The notes beneath the pieces are model-generated. The model did not search any database, had not been told where the DNA came from, and saw only the letters and a list, made by a program, of their open reading frames with translations. A stretch of 64,000 nucleotides of DNA, from assembly GCF_023150235.1 (NCBI RefSeq), contig NZ_JAKLLH010000013.1, positions 1-64,000 on the forward strand, given 5' to 3'. Positions within the stretch are counted from its first letter, which is position 1. Each line of letters begins with the position of its first letter. The DNA is from Azonexus sp. (GTDB lineage: Bacteria > Pseudomonadota > Gammaproteobacteria > Burkholderiales > Rhodocyclaceae). Both the position numbers and the translations under genes were made by a program. Below are positions 22,268-31,414 of the stretch, piece by piece.

Positions 22268-23956
22268 GTGACCCGACTCGTCACCCGCAACAGCCCGCCG
22301 CGCGCCGCCTGGCAACTCGAACAACAAGGCGTGCATCCCCTGCTCGCCCGCCTTTACGCCGCGCGCGGCGTCAGCGAGCGGAGCGAACTCGATTACGAAC
22401 TCAAGTCGCTGCTGCCGCCGGCCACCCTGACCCACGCCAGCGACGCCGCCGTGCTGCTGGCCGATGCGATCGAAGCCGAGGCCCGACTGCTGATCGTCGG
22501 CGACTACGACTGCGACGGCGCCACCGCGACGGCAGTCGGCATGCGCGGCCTGCGCCTGCTCGGTGCCGAAGTCGATTTTCTGGTCCCCGACCGCTTCAAG
22601 TTCGGCTATGGCCTGTCGCCGGAAATCGTCGACCTCGCCGCCGAGCAATCGCCGGACATGATCGTCACCGTCGATAACGGTATCGCCAGCCTGGCCGGCG
22701 TCGCCCGCGCGCAGGAACTGGGCATGGCGGTGCTGATCACCGACCACCACCTGCCCGGCGACGAACTGCCCAACGCCGATTGCATCGTCAACCCCAACCA
22801 GCCCGGCTGCGATTTTCCGTCCAAGTGCATCGCCGGCGTCGGGGTGATGTTCTACGTGATGCTCGCGCTGCGCGCCGAGCTGCGCACGCGCGGCTGGTTC
22901 GCCGAGCGCCCGGAGCCCAACTTCGCCAGCCTGCTCGACCTGGTCGCCCTCGGCACCGTCGCCGACGTGGTCAAGCTCGACCGCAACAACCGCATCCTGG
23001 TCAGCCAGGGCCTCAAGCGCATGCGCGCCGGCCAGCTGCAGCCGGGCATCGCCGCGCTGTTCAAGGCCGCCGGTCGCGACGCCGGGCGCGCCACCGCCTT
23101 CGACCTCGGCTTCCTGCTCGGCCCCCGGCTGAACGCCGCCGGCCGCCTCGCCGACATGCGCCTGGGCATCGAATGCCTGATCACCGACGACCCGGCGCGG
23201 GCGCTCAACATCGCCCAGCAACTCGACCAGCTCAACCGCGAACGCCGCGAAATCGAATCGGGGATGCAGGAACAGGCGCTGATCCTGCTTGAAAGCCTCG
23301 ACCCCGACGACCCGGCGCCCGGAATCGCGTTGTTCGACCCGGACTGGCACGAAGGCGTGGTCGGCATCCTCGCCTCGCGGATCAAGGAAAAACTGCACCG
23401 CCCGGTGTTTGCCTTTGCCCGCGGCGAGGGCGGCATCGTCAAGGGCTCGGGCCGTTCGATCCCCGGCCTGCACCTGCGCGATGCGCTCGATCTCGTCGCC
23501 AAGCGCGCCCCCGGCCTGCTGCTACGTTTCGGCGGCCACGCGATGGCGGCTGGGGCAACCCTGGTCGAGGCGGATTTCCCGCGTTTTCAGGCCTTGTTCG
23601 CCGAAATCGCCGGCGAGCTGCTGGCGCCGGCCGACCTCACCCGCACGCTGGAAACCGACGGTCCGCTCGAAGGCGGCTACATCTCGCTGGAAACCGCCCG
23701 CCTGCTGGAAAACGAGGTCTGGGGCCAGGGCTTCCCGGCGCCGCTGTTCCTCGACCAGTTCGAAGTCGAGCAGCAGCGCATCCTCAAGGACAAGCACCTC
23801 AAGCTGCGGCTGCGCAAGGGCAACTCGCGGATCGACGCGATCCAGTTCAATTTCCAGCAGCAGCCCGGCGCCCAGGCCCGCATTGCCTATCGGCTGGCGA
23901 TCAACGAATACCAGGGCGTCGAAAGCCCGCAACTGATGATCGAGTACCTCGAATGA
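22268..23956 (+). CDS. recJ: Single-stranded-DNA 5'-3' exonuclease RecJ
   Basis: This 562-residue RecJ digests single-stranded DNA 5' to 3' in recombination and mismatch repair. The DHH-family motifs are clear: GDYDCDGATA (Asp79, Asp81, Asp83) and TDHHLPG (Asp159-His-His). The DHHA1 region shows GRSIPGLHLRDAL and LRFGGHAMAAGATL. The start is GTG 22268 with AAGGA five bases upstream. The stop overlaps the next gene by ATGA. Confidence 0.96.
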   Translation: MTRLVTRNSPPRAAWQLEQQGVHPLLARLYAARGVSERSELDYELKSLLPPATLTHASDAAVLLADAIEAEARLLIVGDYDCDGATATAVGMRGLRLLGAEVDFLVPDRFKFGYGLSPEIVDLAAEQSPDMIVTVDNGIASLAGVARAQELGMAVLITDHHLPGDELPNADCIVNPNQPGCDFPSKCIAGVGVMFYVMLALRAELRTRGWFAERPEPNFASLLDLVALGTVADVVKLDRNNRILVSQGLKRMRAGQLQPGIAALFKAAGRDAGRATAFDLGFLLGPRLNAAGRLADMRLGIECLITDDPARALNIAQQLDQLNRERREIESGMQEQALILLESLDPDDPAPGIALFDPDWHEGVVGILASRIKEKLHRPVFAFARGEGGIVKGSGRSIPGLHLRDALDLVAKRAPGLLLRFGGHAMAAGATLVEADFPRFQALFAEIAGELLAPADLTRTLETDGPLEGGYISLETARLLENEVWGQGFPAPLFLDQFEVEQQRILKDKHLKLRLRKGNSRIDAIQFNFQQQPGAQARIAYRLAINEYQGVESPQLMIEYLE

Positions 23957-24534
23957 GCGCCCCCCGTCGTCCCAAACCCGCCGCACCGGCTGCGAAAAAG
24001 CCCCCTCCTGCCGCTGCGCCGGCGGCACGCCCCGACCTCGTCAAGCTGGCCGCCGCCTACCAGGCAACCTCGGTGATTCCGCATTGCACCCGCTGCACCC
24101 GGCCGTGCTGCAAGCTCGATGCGCTGGTGCTCGACCTCGAATGGCGCCAGGTCAAGACCTTGTGGCGGATCGAGGAAGCGCGTCAGGATTTCGACCGCCG
24201 CCTGCGCGCCGGCCAGGGGCCGAGCGAAATCCGCGAGGCCCACGGCCGTTACTACGTGCATACCAAGCCCTGCCCGGCCTACGACCAGGACGCCGGCACC
24301 TGCCGCGTCTATGGCCAGGACGTCAAGCCGGCCGGCTGTTCCGATTTCCCGGTCTACGAAGACGAAGGCGAAGTGATCGCCGACCTGCGCTGCGAAGCGG
24401 TCGCCCTCGACGCGCTCAGCGAATACCTGCGCCACGCCGCCGGGCCGGCTTACCGGCTGCAGCAGCGCGCCGACCCGGACTTTCCCTTCCTGGTCACGCT
24501 GGCGTTGAAGAAAGCCGGGCCGCGCCGCTGCTGA
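23953..24534 (+). CDS. YkgJ-like cysteine-cluster protein
   Basis: This is a 193-residue protein. An Ala/Pro/Lys-rich leader of about 30 residues precedes a cysteine cluster: CTRCTRPCCKLDALVL, then CPAYDQDAGTCRVYG and KPAGCSDFP. This spacing is that of the YkgJ (UPF0153) family, thought to bind zinc or an Fe-S cluster. The role is unknown. Start ATG 23953 overlaps the recJ stop (ATGA), so it is coexpressed with recJ. Its stop is just before a 40-bp perfect palindrome. Confidence 0.8.
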   Translation: MSAPRRPKPAAPAAKKPPPAAAPAARPDLVKLAAAYQATSVIPHCTRCTRPCCKLDALVLDLEWRQVKTLWRIEEARQDFDRRLRAGQGPSEIREAHGRYYVHTKPCPAYDQDAGTCRVYGQDVKPAGCSDFPVYEDEGEVIADLRCEAVALDALSEYLRHAAGPAYRLQQRADPDFPFLVTLALKKAGPRRC

Positions 24535-24540
24535 AGGCGT

Positions 24541-24580
24541 TTTTGCCGTTTGCCACGGTCGACCGTGGCAAACGGCAAAA
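24541..24580. repeat. 40-bp perfect palindrome with ACGGTCGACCGT core, copy 2
   Basis: Both 20-base arms pair exactly with no loop; the left arm begins TTTTGCCGTTTGCC. It lies between two convergent genes. The arms read T-rich outward on the left and A-rich on the right, the reverse of an intrinsic terminator on either strand, so a protein-binding or cruciform role is as likely as termination. Confidence 0.9.
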
Positions 24581-24602
24581 TTCACACTGCCCGCTGCCTG
24601 CT

Positions 24603-26795
24603 TCAGCCGCGCCCCGGATGCGCGTTGAGATAGGCCGCCAGCGCTTCGACCGGCAACGGCCGGGCAAACAGGTAGCCCTGGAATTCCTCGCAACCGAGCG
24701 CGTTGAGCACCGCCTGCTGCGACGGCCGCTCGACCCCCTCGGCCACCACCCGCAAACCCAGGCTGTGCGCCAGCGAAACGATGGCGCGGGTGATCGCGGT
24801 GGCTTCGGCGTCGCCGTCGCATTCGAGGACGAAGGAACGGTCGACCTTGAGAATGTCGATGGGGAAGCGCTTGAGGTAAGCCAGCGACGAATAGCCGGTA
24901 CCGAAGTCGTCGATTGCGATGTCCACACCCATCGCCTTGAGTTCGTGCAGGACCGCCAGCGAGCGCTGGACGTCGCCCATCAGCATCCCCTCGGTGATTT
25001 CCAGTTCAAGGTTCTGCGGCGGCAGGCCGGCCTCGTCCAGCACCGAGCGAACCAGCGCCGCCAGATCGCGTTCGCGGAACAGCCGTGGCGAGATATTCAC
25101 CGCCACCCGCAGGTCGAGGTGCCCCGCCTTGCGCCAATTGGCCGCCTCGTGGCAGGCCGCGCGCAGCACGAACCAGGTCAACTGGCCGATCAGCCCGGTT
25201 TCCTCGGCGAGCGGGATGAAGCGCACCGGCGAAACACTGCCGAACTCCTCGCTATCCCAGCGCACCAGCGCCTCGAAACCGACGGCCCGGCCGCGAGCAT
25301 CGACCTTGGGCTGGTAGACCACGTACAGGTCGCCGCCATCGACTGCCTTGCGCAGCGCCGATTCGAGCGCCAGACGGTCGCGAGCGGCCGCGTTCAGCGC
25401 CGCGGTATAGAACTGGTGCTGCCCCTTGCCGAGACGCTTGGCATGGTTGACCGCGACATCGGCATGGCGGAGCAGATTTTCCATCTCCTCGCCGTCGTCG
25501 GGAAAGACGCTGATGCCGATACTGCAATCGATGCGCAACTCGTGCCCGGCAAGCTCGAAGGGCTCGGCAATGGCCACCTTGATGCGTTCCAGCAGCGGCA
25601 ATCTTTCACCTTGTCCGTCGTAGTCGCCCAAGATGAGCACGAATTCGTCGCCACCGTAACGGGCCACGGTATCGGTATCGCGCAGGCAGGCACGCAGGCG
25701 CTGCGCAATCTCGACCAGCAAACGGTCGCCGGCAGCGTGACCGAGACTGTCATTGACCAGCTTGAAATTATCCAGATCGACGAAGGCAACGCCGCCGCGC
25801 CCGCCCTGTCGCCGGACGCGCAGCAGCGCCTGATGCAGACGATCCTGCAGGAGATTGCGATTCGGCAAGCCGGTCAGCGGGTCGTGTGTCGCCTGATATT
25901 CCAGCTCCCGCCGCGCCCGGTAGCGTTCGGTGATGTCCTCGACCGTACCTTCGTAATAGAGCGGCTCGCCACCCTGGTCATAGACGATGTGGGCATTTTC
26001 CGAAATCCAGATGCGGCTGCCGTCGCAGCGGTATACCTCGGACTCGAAATCGACGATGCAGCCGCTGGCGCGAATCCGCTGCTTGAATTCCTCGCGGCGC
26101 CCGGGATCGACATAAAGCCGACGGGCAATATCGGCCAGACCCGCGATCAGGTCGGCCACCGTGGCGTAGCCGTAAAGCCTGGCCAAGGCCCGGTTGGCGG
26201 CGAGGTAGCAGCCATCGATGGAAGTCTGGAACATACCGACCACCGAGTCCTCGAAGATGCTCCGGTAACGCAGTTCGGCATCGGCCAGTTGCCGTTCGCG
26301 CAGCACCTGCTCGCTGATTTCCTCGATAAAGCCTTCGAGCACGTGCTCCCCCGCCTCATCGCTGACGACCGCGCCGCGCTCGAGCACCCATTTCTCGCTG
26401 CCATCGCGATGGCGGATACGATACTGGAGGCGATAACGCCCGGAAGTCTCCAGGGCCGCGAGTACGGCCTGCCGCAATTTCAGGCGATCTTCCGGGTGCG
26501 TCAGCTGCTCGCGCGACAGCACCTGGTTGTGCTCCAGTTCCTCGGGAGCGTAGCCGGTCAGCGAGCGGCAGCCGTCGCTGACGAAGTGCAGGCTCCAGTG
26601 CTCGTCAATGGCGGAGCGGAAAACCATGCCCTCCAGGTTATCGACCAGCACCTGCAGGACGCGGCCAGAGTCGATGCGCGCCCAGGTCGAGACGTGCCGC
26701 GCACCGCCGGAGACAGCGGCGCGTGCGGGAGAACGAGTGGATGAGCGAGTGGATGAGCAACTAGGTGGGCGACTGGGCGATTCAGCGGTAAACAT
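24603..26795 (-). CDS. PAS-PAS-GGDEF-EAL cyclic-di-GMP signalling protein
   Basis: This 730-residue cytosolic protein has two PAS domains (about 45-165 and 175-300), each followed by a PAC-type segment. A GGDEF domain has an intact YGGDEF signature (381-385), and an EAL domain has EAL at residue 508 plus DDFGTGYSSL. Both synthesis and breakdown of cyclic-di-GMP are therefore possible. No membrane helix is seen. The start is ATG 26795 with GGAG six bases upstream; the frame is open to 26930. A 12-bp tandem duplication (26735-26758) adds an extra RSST repeat to the Ser-rich N-terminus. Confidence 0.92.
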   Translation of the reverse strand: MFTAESPSRPPSCSSTRSSTRSPARAAVSGGARHVSTWARIDSGRVLQVLVDNLEGMVFRSAIDEHWSLHFVSDGCRSLTGYAPEELEHNQVLSREQLTHPEDRLKLRQAVLAALETSGRYRLQYRIRHRDGSEKWVLERGAVVSDEAGEHVLEGFIEEISEQVLRERQLADAELRYRSIFEDSVVGMFQTSIDGCYLAANRALARLYGYATVADLIAGLADIARRLYVDPGRREEFKQRIRASGCIVDFESEVYRCDGSRIWISENAHIVYDQGGEPLYYEGTVEDITERYRARRELEYQATHDPLTGLPNRNLLQDRLHQALLRVRRQGGRGGVAFVDLDNFKLVNDSLGHAAGDRLLVEIAQRLRACLRDTDTVARYGGDEFVLILGDYDGQGERLPLLERIKVAIAEPFELAGHELRIDCSIGISVFPDDGEEMENLLRHADVAVNHAKRLGKGQHQFYTAALNAAARDRLALESALRKAVDGGDLYVVYQPKVDARGRAVGFEALVRWDSEEFGSVSPVRFIPLAEETGLIGQLTWFVLRAACHEAANWRKAGHLDLRVAVNISPRLFRERDLAALVRSVLDEAGLPPQNLELEITEGMLMGDVQRSLAVLHELKAMGVDIAIDDFGTGYSSLAYLKRFPIDILKVDRSFVLECDGDAEATAITRAIVSLAHSLGLRVVAEGVERPSQQAVLNALGCEEFQGYLFARPLPVEALAAYLNAHPGRG

Positions 26796-27137
26796 CCGTT
26801 TCTCCGACAGGAAGGCGTGTTTCGGCGGCACGCGGGAAAGCAGTAGACCAGCGTCACGAGCAAAAACCCTGCCACTCTCCCGGAGACAAGGCCAACGCGA
26901 CAAACAAGGCAAGGGGCAATGCAAAATCAATTAGTTGAAGCGGATGCGCGCCCTCCTCCACCGCCGAATGACACGGGCCGACGCCCCCCATTTCGGCGCA
27001 TGCCGGATGCCTTTTACCCAAAGCGGTGCATCGCCGGGTCAGCTTCCAGGCATGCACATCGCGCCGATGCCGCGCAACAGTCGCGCCTGCCCCGGCTATA
27101 ATTCGCGCCATTGCAACGCCTTAGTCACGGAAAGAAC
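26796..27137. other. Intergenic region between divergent EAL and prfB genes
   Basis: These 342 bases hold the upstream regions of two divergent genes. Frames overlapping it have no recognisable domain. The AATTAGTTG-like stretch near 26925 is the most A/T-rich part. No repeat or hairpin of note was seen. Confidence 0.5.
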
Positions 27138-28242
27138 ATGGAAGCCGAACAACTCAATGCCATCTCCAACCAGCTCGACGATCTGGCGCAGCGCGCCGCC
27201 GAGCTGCGGAGGTATCTTTGACTACGATCACAAACGCGAACGCCTGACCCTGCTCTCCAAGGAAATGGAAGATCCCAAGATTTGGGATGAACCGAAACGC
27301 GCCCAGGAAATGGGCCGTGAGAAAAAAGCGCTGGAAGACATCGTCCTCGTCCTCGAAGCGGTTGCTGCCGGCATCACCGACGGCCGCGAGCTATTCGAGA
27401 TGGGCCGCGAGGAAAATGACGACGAGACGCTGCACGCAGTCGAGGCCGACTGCGGCGAGATCGAGAAAAAGCTGGCGCAGCTCGAATTCCGTCGCATGTT
27501 CAACAACCCCGCCGACCCCTCGAACTGCTTCCTCGAGATCCAGGCTGGCGCCGGCGGTACCGAAGCCCAGGACTGGGCCTCGATGCTGCTGCGCATGTAC
27601 CTGAAATTCGGCGAAAAGAGGGGGTTCACCGTGGAAGTCATGGAAGAATCCGAAGGCGACGTCGCCGGCATCAAAAGCGCGACGGTCAAGATCTCCGGCG
27701 ATTACGCCTACGGCACCCTGCGTACCGAAACCGGCATCCACCGCCTGGTCCGCAAGTCGCCCTTCGACTCCAACGCCCGCCGTCACACCAGTTTCACCTC
27801 GGTCTTCGTCTTCCCGGAAGTCGACGATTCAATCGAGATTGCGATCAATCCGGCCGATGTGCGCACCGACACTTACCGTGCCTCCGGCGCCGGCGGTCAG
27901 CACATCAACAAGACCGATTCGGCCGTGCGCCTGACCCACGTTCCCACCGGCATCGTTGTCCAGTGCCAGAACGACCGTTCGCAGCACCGCAACCGCGACG
28001 AAGCCTGGTCAATGCTGCGCGCCCGCCTCTACGAGCACGAGTTGCGCAAGCAGCAGGCCGAACAGCAGAAACTGGAAGATGCCAAGTCCGACATCGGCTG
28101 GGGTCACCAGATCCGCTCCTACGTCCTCGACCAAAGCCGGATCAAGGATCTGCGCACCAACCACGAAGTCGGCAATACCCAGGCAGTGCTCGACGGCGAT
28201 CTCGACGACTTCATCGCGGCAAGCCTGAAGCAGGGGGTTTGA
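27138..28242 (+). CDS. prfB: Peptide chain release factor 2 (programmed +1 frameshift)
   Basis: RF2 ends translation at UGA and UAA. The gene starts at ATG 27138 and reads 27 codons to an in-frame UGA at 27219. A +1 shift then continues in the second frame at GAC 27220, giving 367 residues. After the shift the protein reads [18 protein letters not shown] and carries the catalytic GGQ ([18 protein letters not shown]), near residues 252-254. The usual downstream lysS is absent; instead an HDOD gene on the other strand overlaps the last 32 bases. Confidence 0.97.
27208..27222 (+). promoter_or_regulatory. prfB autoregulatory frameshift site
   Basis: An internal ribosome-site-like GGAGG (27208-27212) sits three bases before CTT TGA C. 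When RF2 is scarce the ribosome pauses at UGA and slips +1. The order is canonical; the common AGGGGGTATCTTTGAC is AGGTATCTTTGAC-like here, with CGGAGG in place of AGGGGG. Confidence 0.93.
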
Positions 28243-29074
28243 TCCCGGAGGAGAGGTAGCGGAAGCGCGCACGGCAGCGGCCCAGGCAATCCTGCATTGC
28301 CGGGGCCGCGAAATCGATCCCGAGTAGATCGCAAGCCAGTGGATTGAGGTGCTGGACGCGGTTATCCGGCGACGGCGGCAGGTCGAGCGCACGGGCGAGC
28401 ACCTCGGCGATCATCAGCACCGCCTGCAGTCGATTCTCCGGCGCCTCCCGGTCATGGTGCGTCGCAATGGCACGCAGAACCTCGGCCGGCAGATGCCAGT
28501 GCTCGGCAAGCAGGCTACCGATCAGGCAATGGTTGCTGCCCAAGGCGGCCACTTCATGCTCGATCAGCCGTCCATCCGCCCTGGCTCGCTCGAGCACCTC
28601 CCGGTAGAGCTCCGGGGCGGAAATGTGGAAACAGAGCTGACCGATATCGTGCAGGATGCCGGCGATATAGGCATCTTCCGGCGGAAGTTCGTGCAGGCTT
28701 GCCAGTTCCTGCGCAACAATGGCCACGGCCAGCGAATGACCGTAGAAAAAGGCGATGTTGCCGGCTGCCGTCTCGACAAAGCGGTTCATCCCGGCGCTGA
28801 TGACGATCTGGCGTACCCGGTTGAGCCCGATCAGGGAAGTCGCGGCAAAGGGGTCGCCGAGATCCGGCTGCAGGCGCAGGCGGCGTACCTGGTTGGCCAC
28901 CGACAGGATCTGGCCGGCGATGACCGGATCGTTGCGCGCGACACGGGCCAGGGTTTCAATCGAGAGCTCGTCATTGCGCAAGAGTTCGAGCAACTCGTGG
29001 ACAACGCGGGGAAAAGGCGGCAGGGCGGCAGCAAGACGGGAAATCTCGTGCGCGGGATCGATCTGGCTCAGCAT
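28211..29074 (-). CDS. HDOD-domain signalling protein
   Basis: This 287-residue protein is dominated by an HDOD domain (about 10-210). [16 protein letters not shown] opens it, and [15 protein letters not shown] keeps the HD pair, but the metal-site pattern of a true HD phosphohydrolase is incomplete. HDOD proteins are non-catalytic scaffolds in chemosensory and cyclic-di-GMP circuits. The start ATG 29074 overlaps the stop of the upstream small gene (ATGCTGA), so they are coupled. The 3' end overlaps prfB by 32 bases on the opposite strand. Confidence 0.85.
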   Translation of the reverse strand: MLSQIDPAHEISRLAAALPPFPRVVHELLELLRNDELSIETLARVARNDPVIAGQILSVANQVRRLRLQPDLGDPFAATSLIGLNRVRQIVISAGMNRFVETAAGNIAFFYGHSLAVAIVAQELASLHELPPEDAYIAGILHDIGQLCFHISAPELYREVLERARADGRLIEHEVAALGSNHCLIGSLLAEHWHLPAEVLRAIATHHDREAPENRLQAVLMIAEVLARALDLPPSPDNRVQHLNPLACDLLGIDFAAPAMQDCLGRCRARFRYLSSGIKPPASGLPR

Positions 29075-29421
29075 CGGCACGGCCCGAGTTTGCACATTGC
29101 CGCCAGCAGGCCGGCACAACCGCCATGACTGCCGTCGCCACCGAAAATCTCGCGCAGACGGGCCTCATGAGCCGCCTGCCGTTCTGCCTGAACGCTGTCT
29201 TCGAGGGGGGCGGCAAATACGGCCACGCAGTCCACACCGCGCGCGATGAGTTGGGCGATGGTGCTTTCGCCGAGCACCGCGCCGGCACCGATAAGCAAGG
29301 TCGCCCGCCCGCCTTGCGTACCGACCGCAGGGCGGGCAAGCACCATGCCGGCCTGTAGCTCGACTACGGTACGCCAGCAAATCGGGGCGCCCGGCCCCTC
29401 CACCCAATCGTCATCCACCAT
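29068..29421 (-). CDS. Small HD-GYP-N-terminus-like protein coupled to HDOD
   Basis: This protein of about 117 residues contains VELQAGMVLARPAVG and ATLLIGAGAVLGESTIAQLIARG. This is the LKPGMVLA...LLL.G..L....I..L pattern that precedes many HD-GYP domains, here without the HD-GYP part. It probably interacts with the HDOD protein encoded by the overlapping downstream gene. The start is uncertain: ATG 29421 has GGAGG very close, and a TTG at 29451 would add ten residues and include the palindrome 29432-29449. No catalytic motif is present. Confidence 0.6.
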   Translation of the reverse strand: MVDDDWVEGPGAPICWRTVVELQAGMVLARPAVGTQGGRATLLIGAGAVLGESTIAQLIARGVDCVAVFAAPLEDSVQAERQAAHEARLREIFGGDGSHGGCAGLLAAMCKLGPCRC

Positions 29422-29431
29422 TGCCTCCAGG

Positions 29432-29449
29432 GTGTCAACCCGTTGACAC
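29432..29449. promoter_or_regulatory. Operator-like palindrome before the small HDOD partner
   Basis: Arms GTGTCAAC and GTTGACAC are separated by CC, a perfect 8-bp inverted repeat. It lies 10 bases upstream of ATG 29421. Placement suggests a repressor or activator site; the binding protein is unknown. Confidence 0.5.
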
Positions 29450-29536
29450 AAAGCAGCAATTTAACCTGAAAAGCCCGCCGATGGATGGGGGGAATAAGGC
29501 AGGTGGCGCACAGGTTCGTAACGCACGGGGATATGC

Positions 29537-30757
29537 TCACTGGTAGCGGAGTGCCTCGATCGGGTCGAGCCGCGCCGCCTTGCGCGCCGGGTACCAGCCG
29601 AAGAAGACTCCGACGCTGGCGGCCACCGCGAAGGCGACGAGCGCCGAACTGCCGGAAACGACGATCACCATGCCGCTCAGGAAATTGACCAGCAGGGCGG
29701 CGCCAAGGCCAAGCAGGAGACCGATCAGGCAACCGGCAATCGATATGATGATCGCCTCGAGCAGGAATTGCGTCAGGATATCTCGCTCGCGGGCGCCGAT
29801 GGCCATGCGAATACCGATTTCGCGCGTCCGCTCGGTCACCGAGACGAGCATGATGTTCATGATTCCGATGCCGCCGACCAGCAGGGAAATCGAGGCAATG
29901 GCCCCCAACAGGATCGACATGGTCCGCGTCGTTTCGGCCTCGGACTCGGCCGCCGCCGAGAGGTTGCGCATGAAGAAATCATCCGGTTGCCCCTCGCGCA
30001 GGCGATGCCGCTGGCGCAGCAAGGCGGTCACGGCTTCCATCGTTTTCTGCATGTTCTCGCTGTGGTCGGCCTGAATCATGATCATCCGCACCGAGCCGAG
30101 AAAAGGCGTGCCGAAGACCTTGCGCTGGGCCGTGGTCAAGGGAACGATGACCGTATCGTCCTGATCGCGCCCGTCGAGATTCTGCCCCTTGCTACCGAGC
30201 ACGCCGATCACGACAAAGGGATTCTGCTGAATACGCAGGGTTTTGCCGACCGGGTCTTCATCGGCGAACAGGTTATCGGCGACGGTCTTGCCGATCAGTG
30301 CGACGCGAGTCGCCGAGCGCACGTCCGAATCGCCAAAACCGGCACCTTGAACGATGTTCCAGGCGCGCGCCTCGAGGTATTCCGGCGTCGTCCCGATCAC
30401 CTGGGAACTCCAGTTCTGCGCCCCGTAGACCAACTGCCGCGAGCCTTGATGCGTCGGCGCGACGTTGGCCACTCCGTCGAGTTCGGCAATCGCTTCCGCA
30501 TCGGCGACATTGAGGGTCGGCGCACCGGCCGAGCCGCTGCGCACACCGGAAGTGGTGAAGGAGCCTGAAAGCACGATGAAGAGATTGGAACCCATGGTAC
30601 CGATCGTCTGCTGCACCGCGTACTGGGCCCCCTGGCCGATTGCCATCATGATCACCACCGCCGCCACGCCAATCACCATGCCGAGCATGGTCAAAGCCGT
30701 GCGCAGGCGGTTGGCCCCCATGGCCTGCCAGGCCTCGGAAAGCATTGCGCGGATCAT
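29537..30757 (-). CDS. MacB/FtsX-type ABC transporter permease, orphan
   Basis: This is a 406-residue MacB-family permease. One N-terminal helix (ALTMLGMVIGVAAVVIMMAIG) is followed by a ~220-residue periplasmic domain. A C-terminal half with three helices opens LLGAIASISLLVGGIGIMNIML and ends ARKAARLDPIEALRYQ. The family works with a separate or fused ATPase and a periplasmic adaptor to export peptides, antibiotics or lipoproteins. No ATPase or adaptor gene is adjacent: PCu(A)C lies upstream and an HDOD pair downstream. Start ATG 30757. Confidence 0.85.
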   Translation of the reverse strand: MIRAMLSEAWQAMGANRLRTALTMLGMVIGVAAVVIMMAIGQGAQYAVQQTIGTMGSNLFIVLSGSFTTSGVRSGSAGAPTLNVADAEAIAELDGVANVAPTHQGSRQLVYGAQNWSSQVIGTTPEYLEARAWNIVQGAGFGDSDVRSATRVALIGKTVADNLFADEDPVGKTLRIQQNPFVVIGVLGSKGQNLDGRDQDDTVIVPLTTAQRKVFGTPFLGSVRMIMIQADHSENMQKTMEAVTALLRQRHRLREGQPDDFFMRNLSAAAESEAETTRTMSILLGAIASISLLVGGIGIMNIMLVSVTERTREIGIRMAIGARERDILTQFLLEAIIISIAGCLIGLLLGLGAALLVNFLSGMVIVVSGSSALVAFAVAASVGVFFGWYPARKAARLDPIEALRYQ

Positions 30758-30778
30758 GCTCCCCTCACGCGGGATTTA

Positions 30779-30812
30779 TCCCCATTTTCACGGTCGACCG
30801 TGAAAATGGGGA
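30779..30812. repeat. 34-bp perfect palindrome with ACGGTCGACCGT core, copy 3
   Basis: A perfect palindrome with arms TCCCCATTTTCACGGTC and its complement lies between the PCu(A)C end and the MacB-type permease, 22 bases upstream of the permease ATG. It has the same T-out/A-in polarity as the copy at 24541. Confidence 0.88.
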
Positions 30813-30927
30813 ATTTCCGCCGCTCCCGGGTACAAAACCGCGGAAGCGACAGCCGGTCACGATCCGGTAAGCGGAAGCCCGCCCCGATCCTCCGCAGCAT
30901 CGGCATCGACACTGCTTCCTTCCGGGA

Positions 30928-31401
30928 TCAATGCTTGTGATCGTGCTGCGGCATCGACGGCATGGCGGCGGCCGTCGGGCGGACCACCTTGGCGTCGAAG
31001 GTCTTGCTGCTACCGTCGTCGAAGGAAAGCGTCAGCGGCACACTATCGCCTTCCTTCATCGGGGCCTTGAGGTCGATCAGCATCACGTGCAGGCCACCCG
31101 GCTTGAGCACGGCCTCGCCCTTGGCCTTGATCTCGATGGCCTGGACCGGCCGCATCTTCATTACGCCGTTATCGTTGATGTGGTTGTGCAACTCGGTGAT
31201 TTTCGAGGCCGGATTGGAAGCCTTGAGCACCTTCACATCCTTGTCGCCGTTGTTCTTGATCACCATGAAAGCCCCGGTGGCCGGCGCATTGGGCGGTGCC
31301 AGGCGGACATAGGGTTCCTGGACCGTGACCTGGTCGGCGGCACCGGCCAGGGCCGCTCCGGAAACGAACAGGGCGGAGAGCAGCAGGGAAACTTTTTTCA
31401 T
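30928..31401 (-). CDS. Periplasmic copper chaperone PCu(A)C
   Basis: This 157-residue exported protein has a Sec signal (about residues 1-22, ending ALAGA). Copper ligands of the DUF461/PCu(A)C family are visible: ITELHNH, then GVMKMRPV and GGLHVMLI, i.e. H...M...H-x-M. A His-rich tail MPQHDHKH is present. The family delivers Cu(I) to CuA sites; NosZ and cytochrome oxidase are the known kinds of client. It is last in an operon after the SCO gene (13-base gap) and divergent from nosZ, so NosZ maturation is the natural inference. Confidence 0.9.
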   Translation of the reverse strand: MKKVSLLLSALFVSGAALAGAADQVTVQEPYVRLAPPNAPATGAFMVIKNNGDKDVKVLKASNPASKITELHNHINDNGVMKMRPVQAIEIKAKGEAVLKPGGLHVMLIDLKAPMKEGDSVPLTLSFDDGSSKTFDAKVVRPTAAAMPSMPQHDHKH

Positions 31402-31414
31402 CGGGGACTCACTT

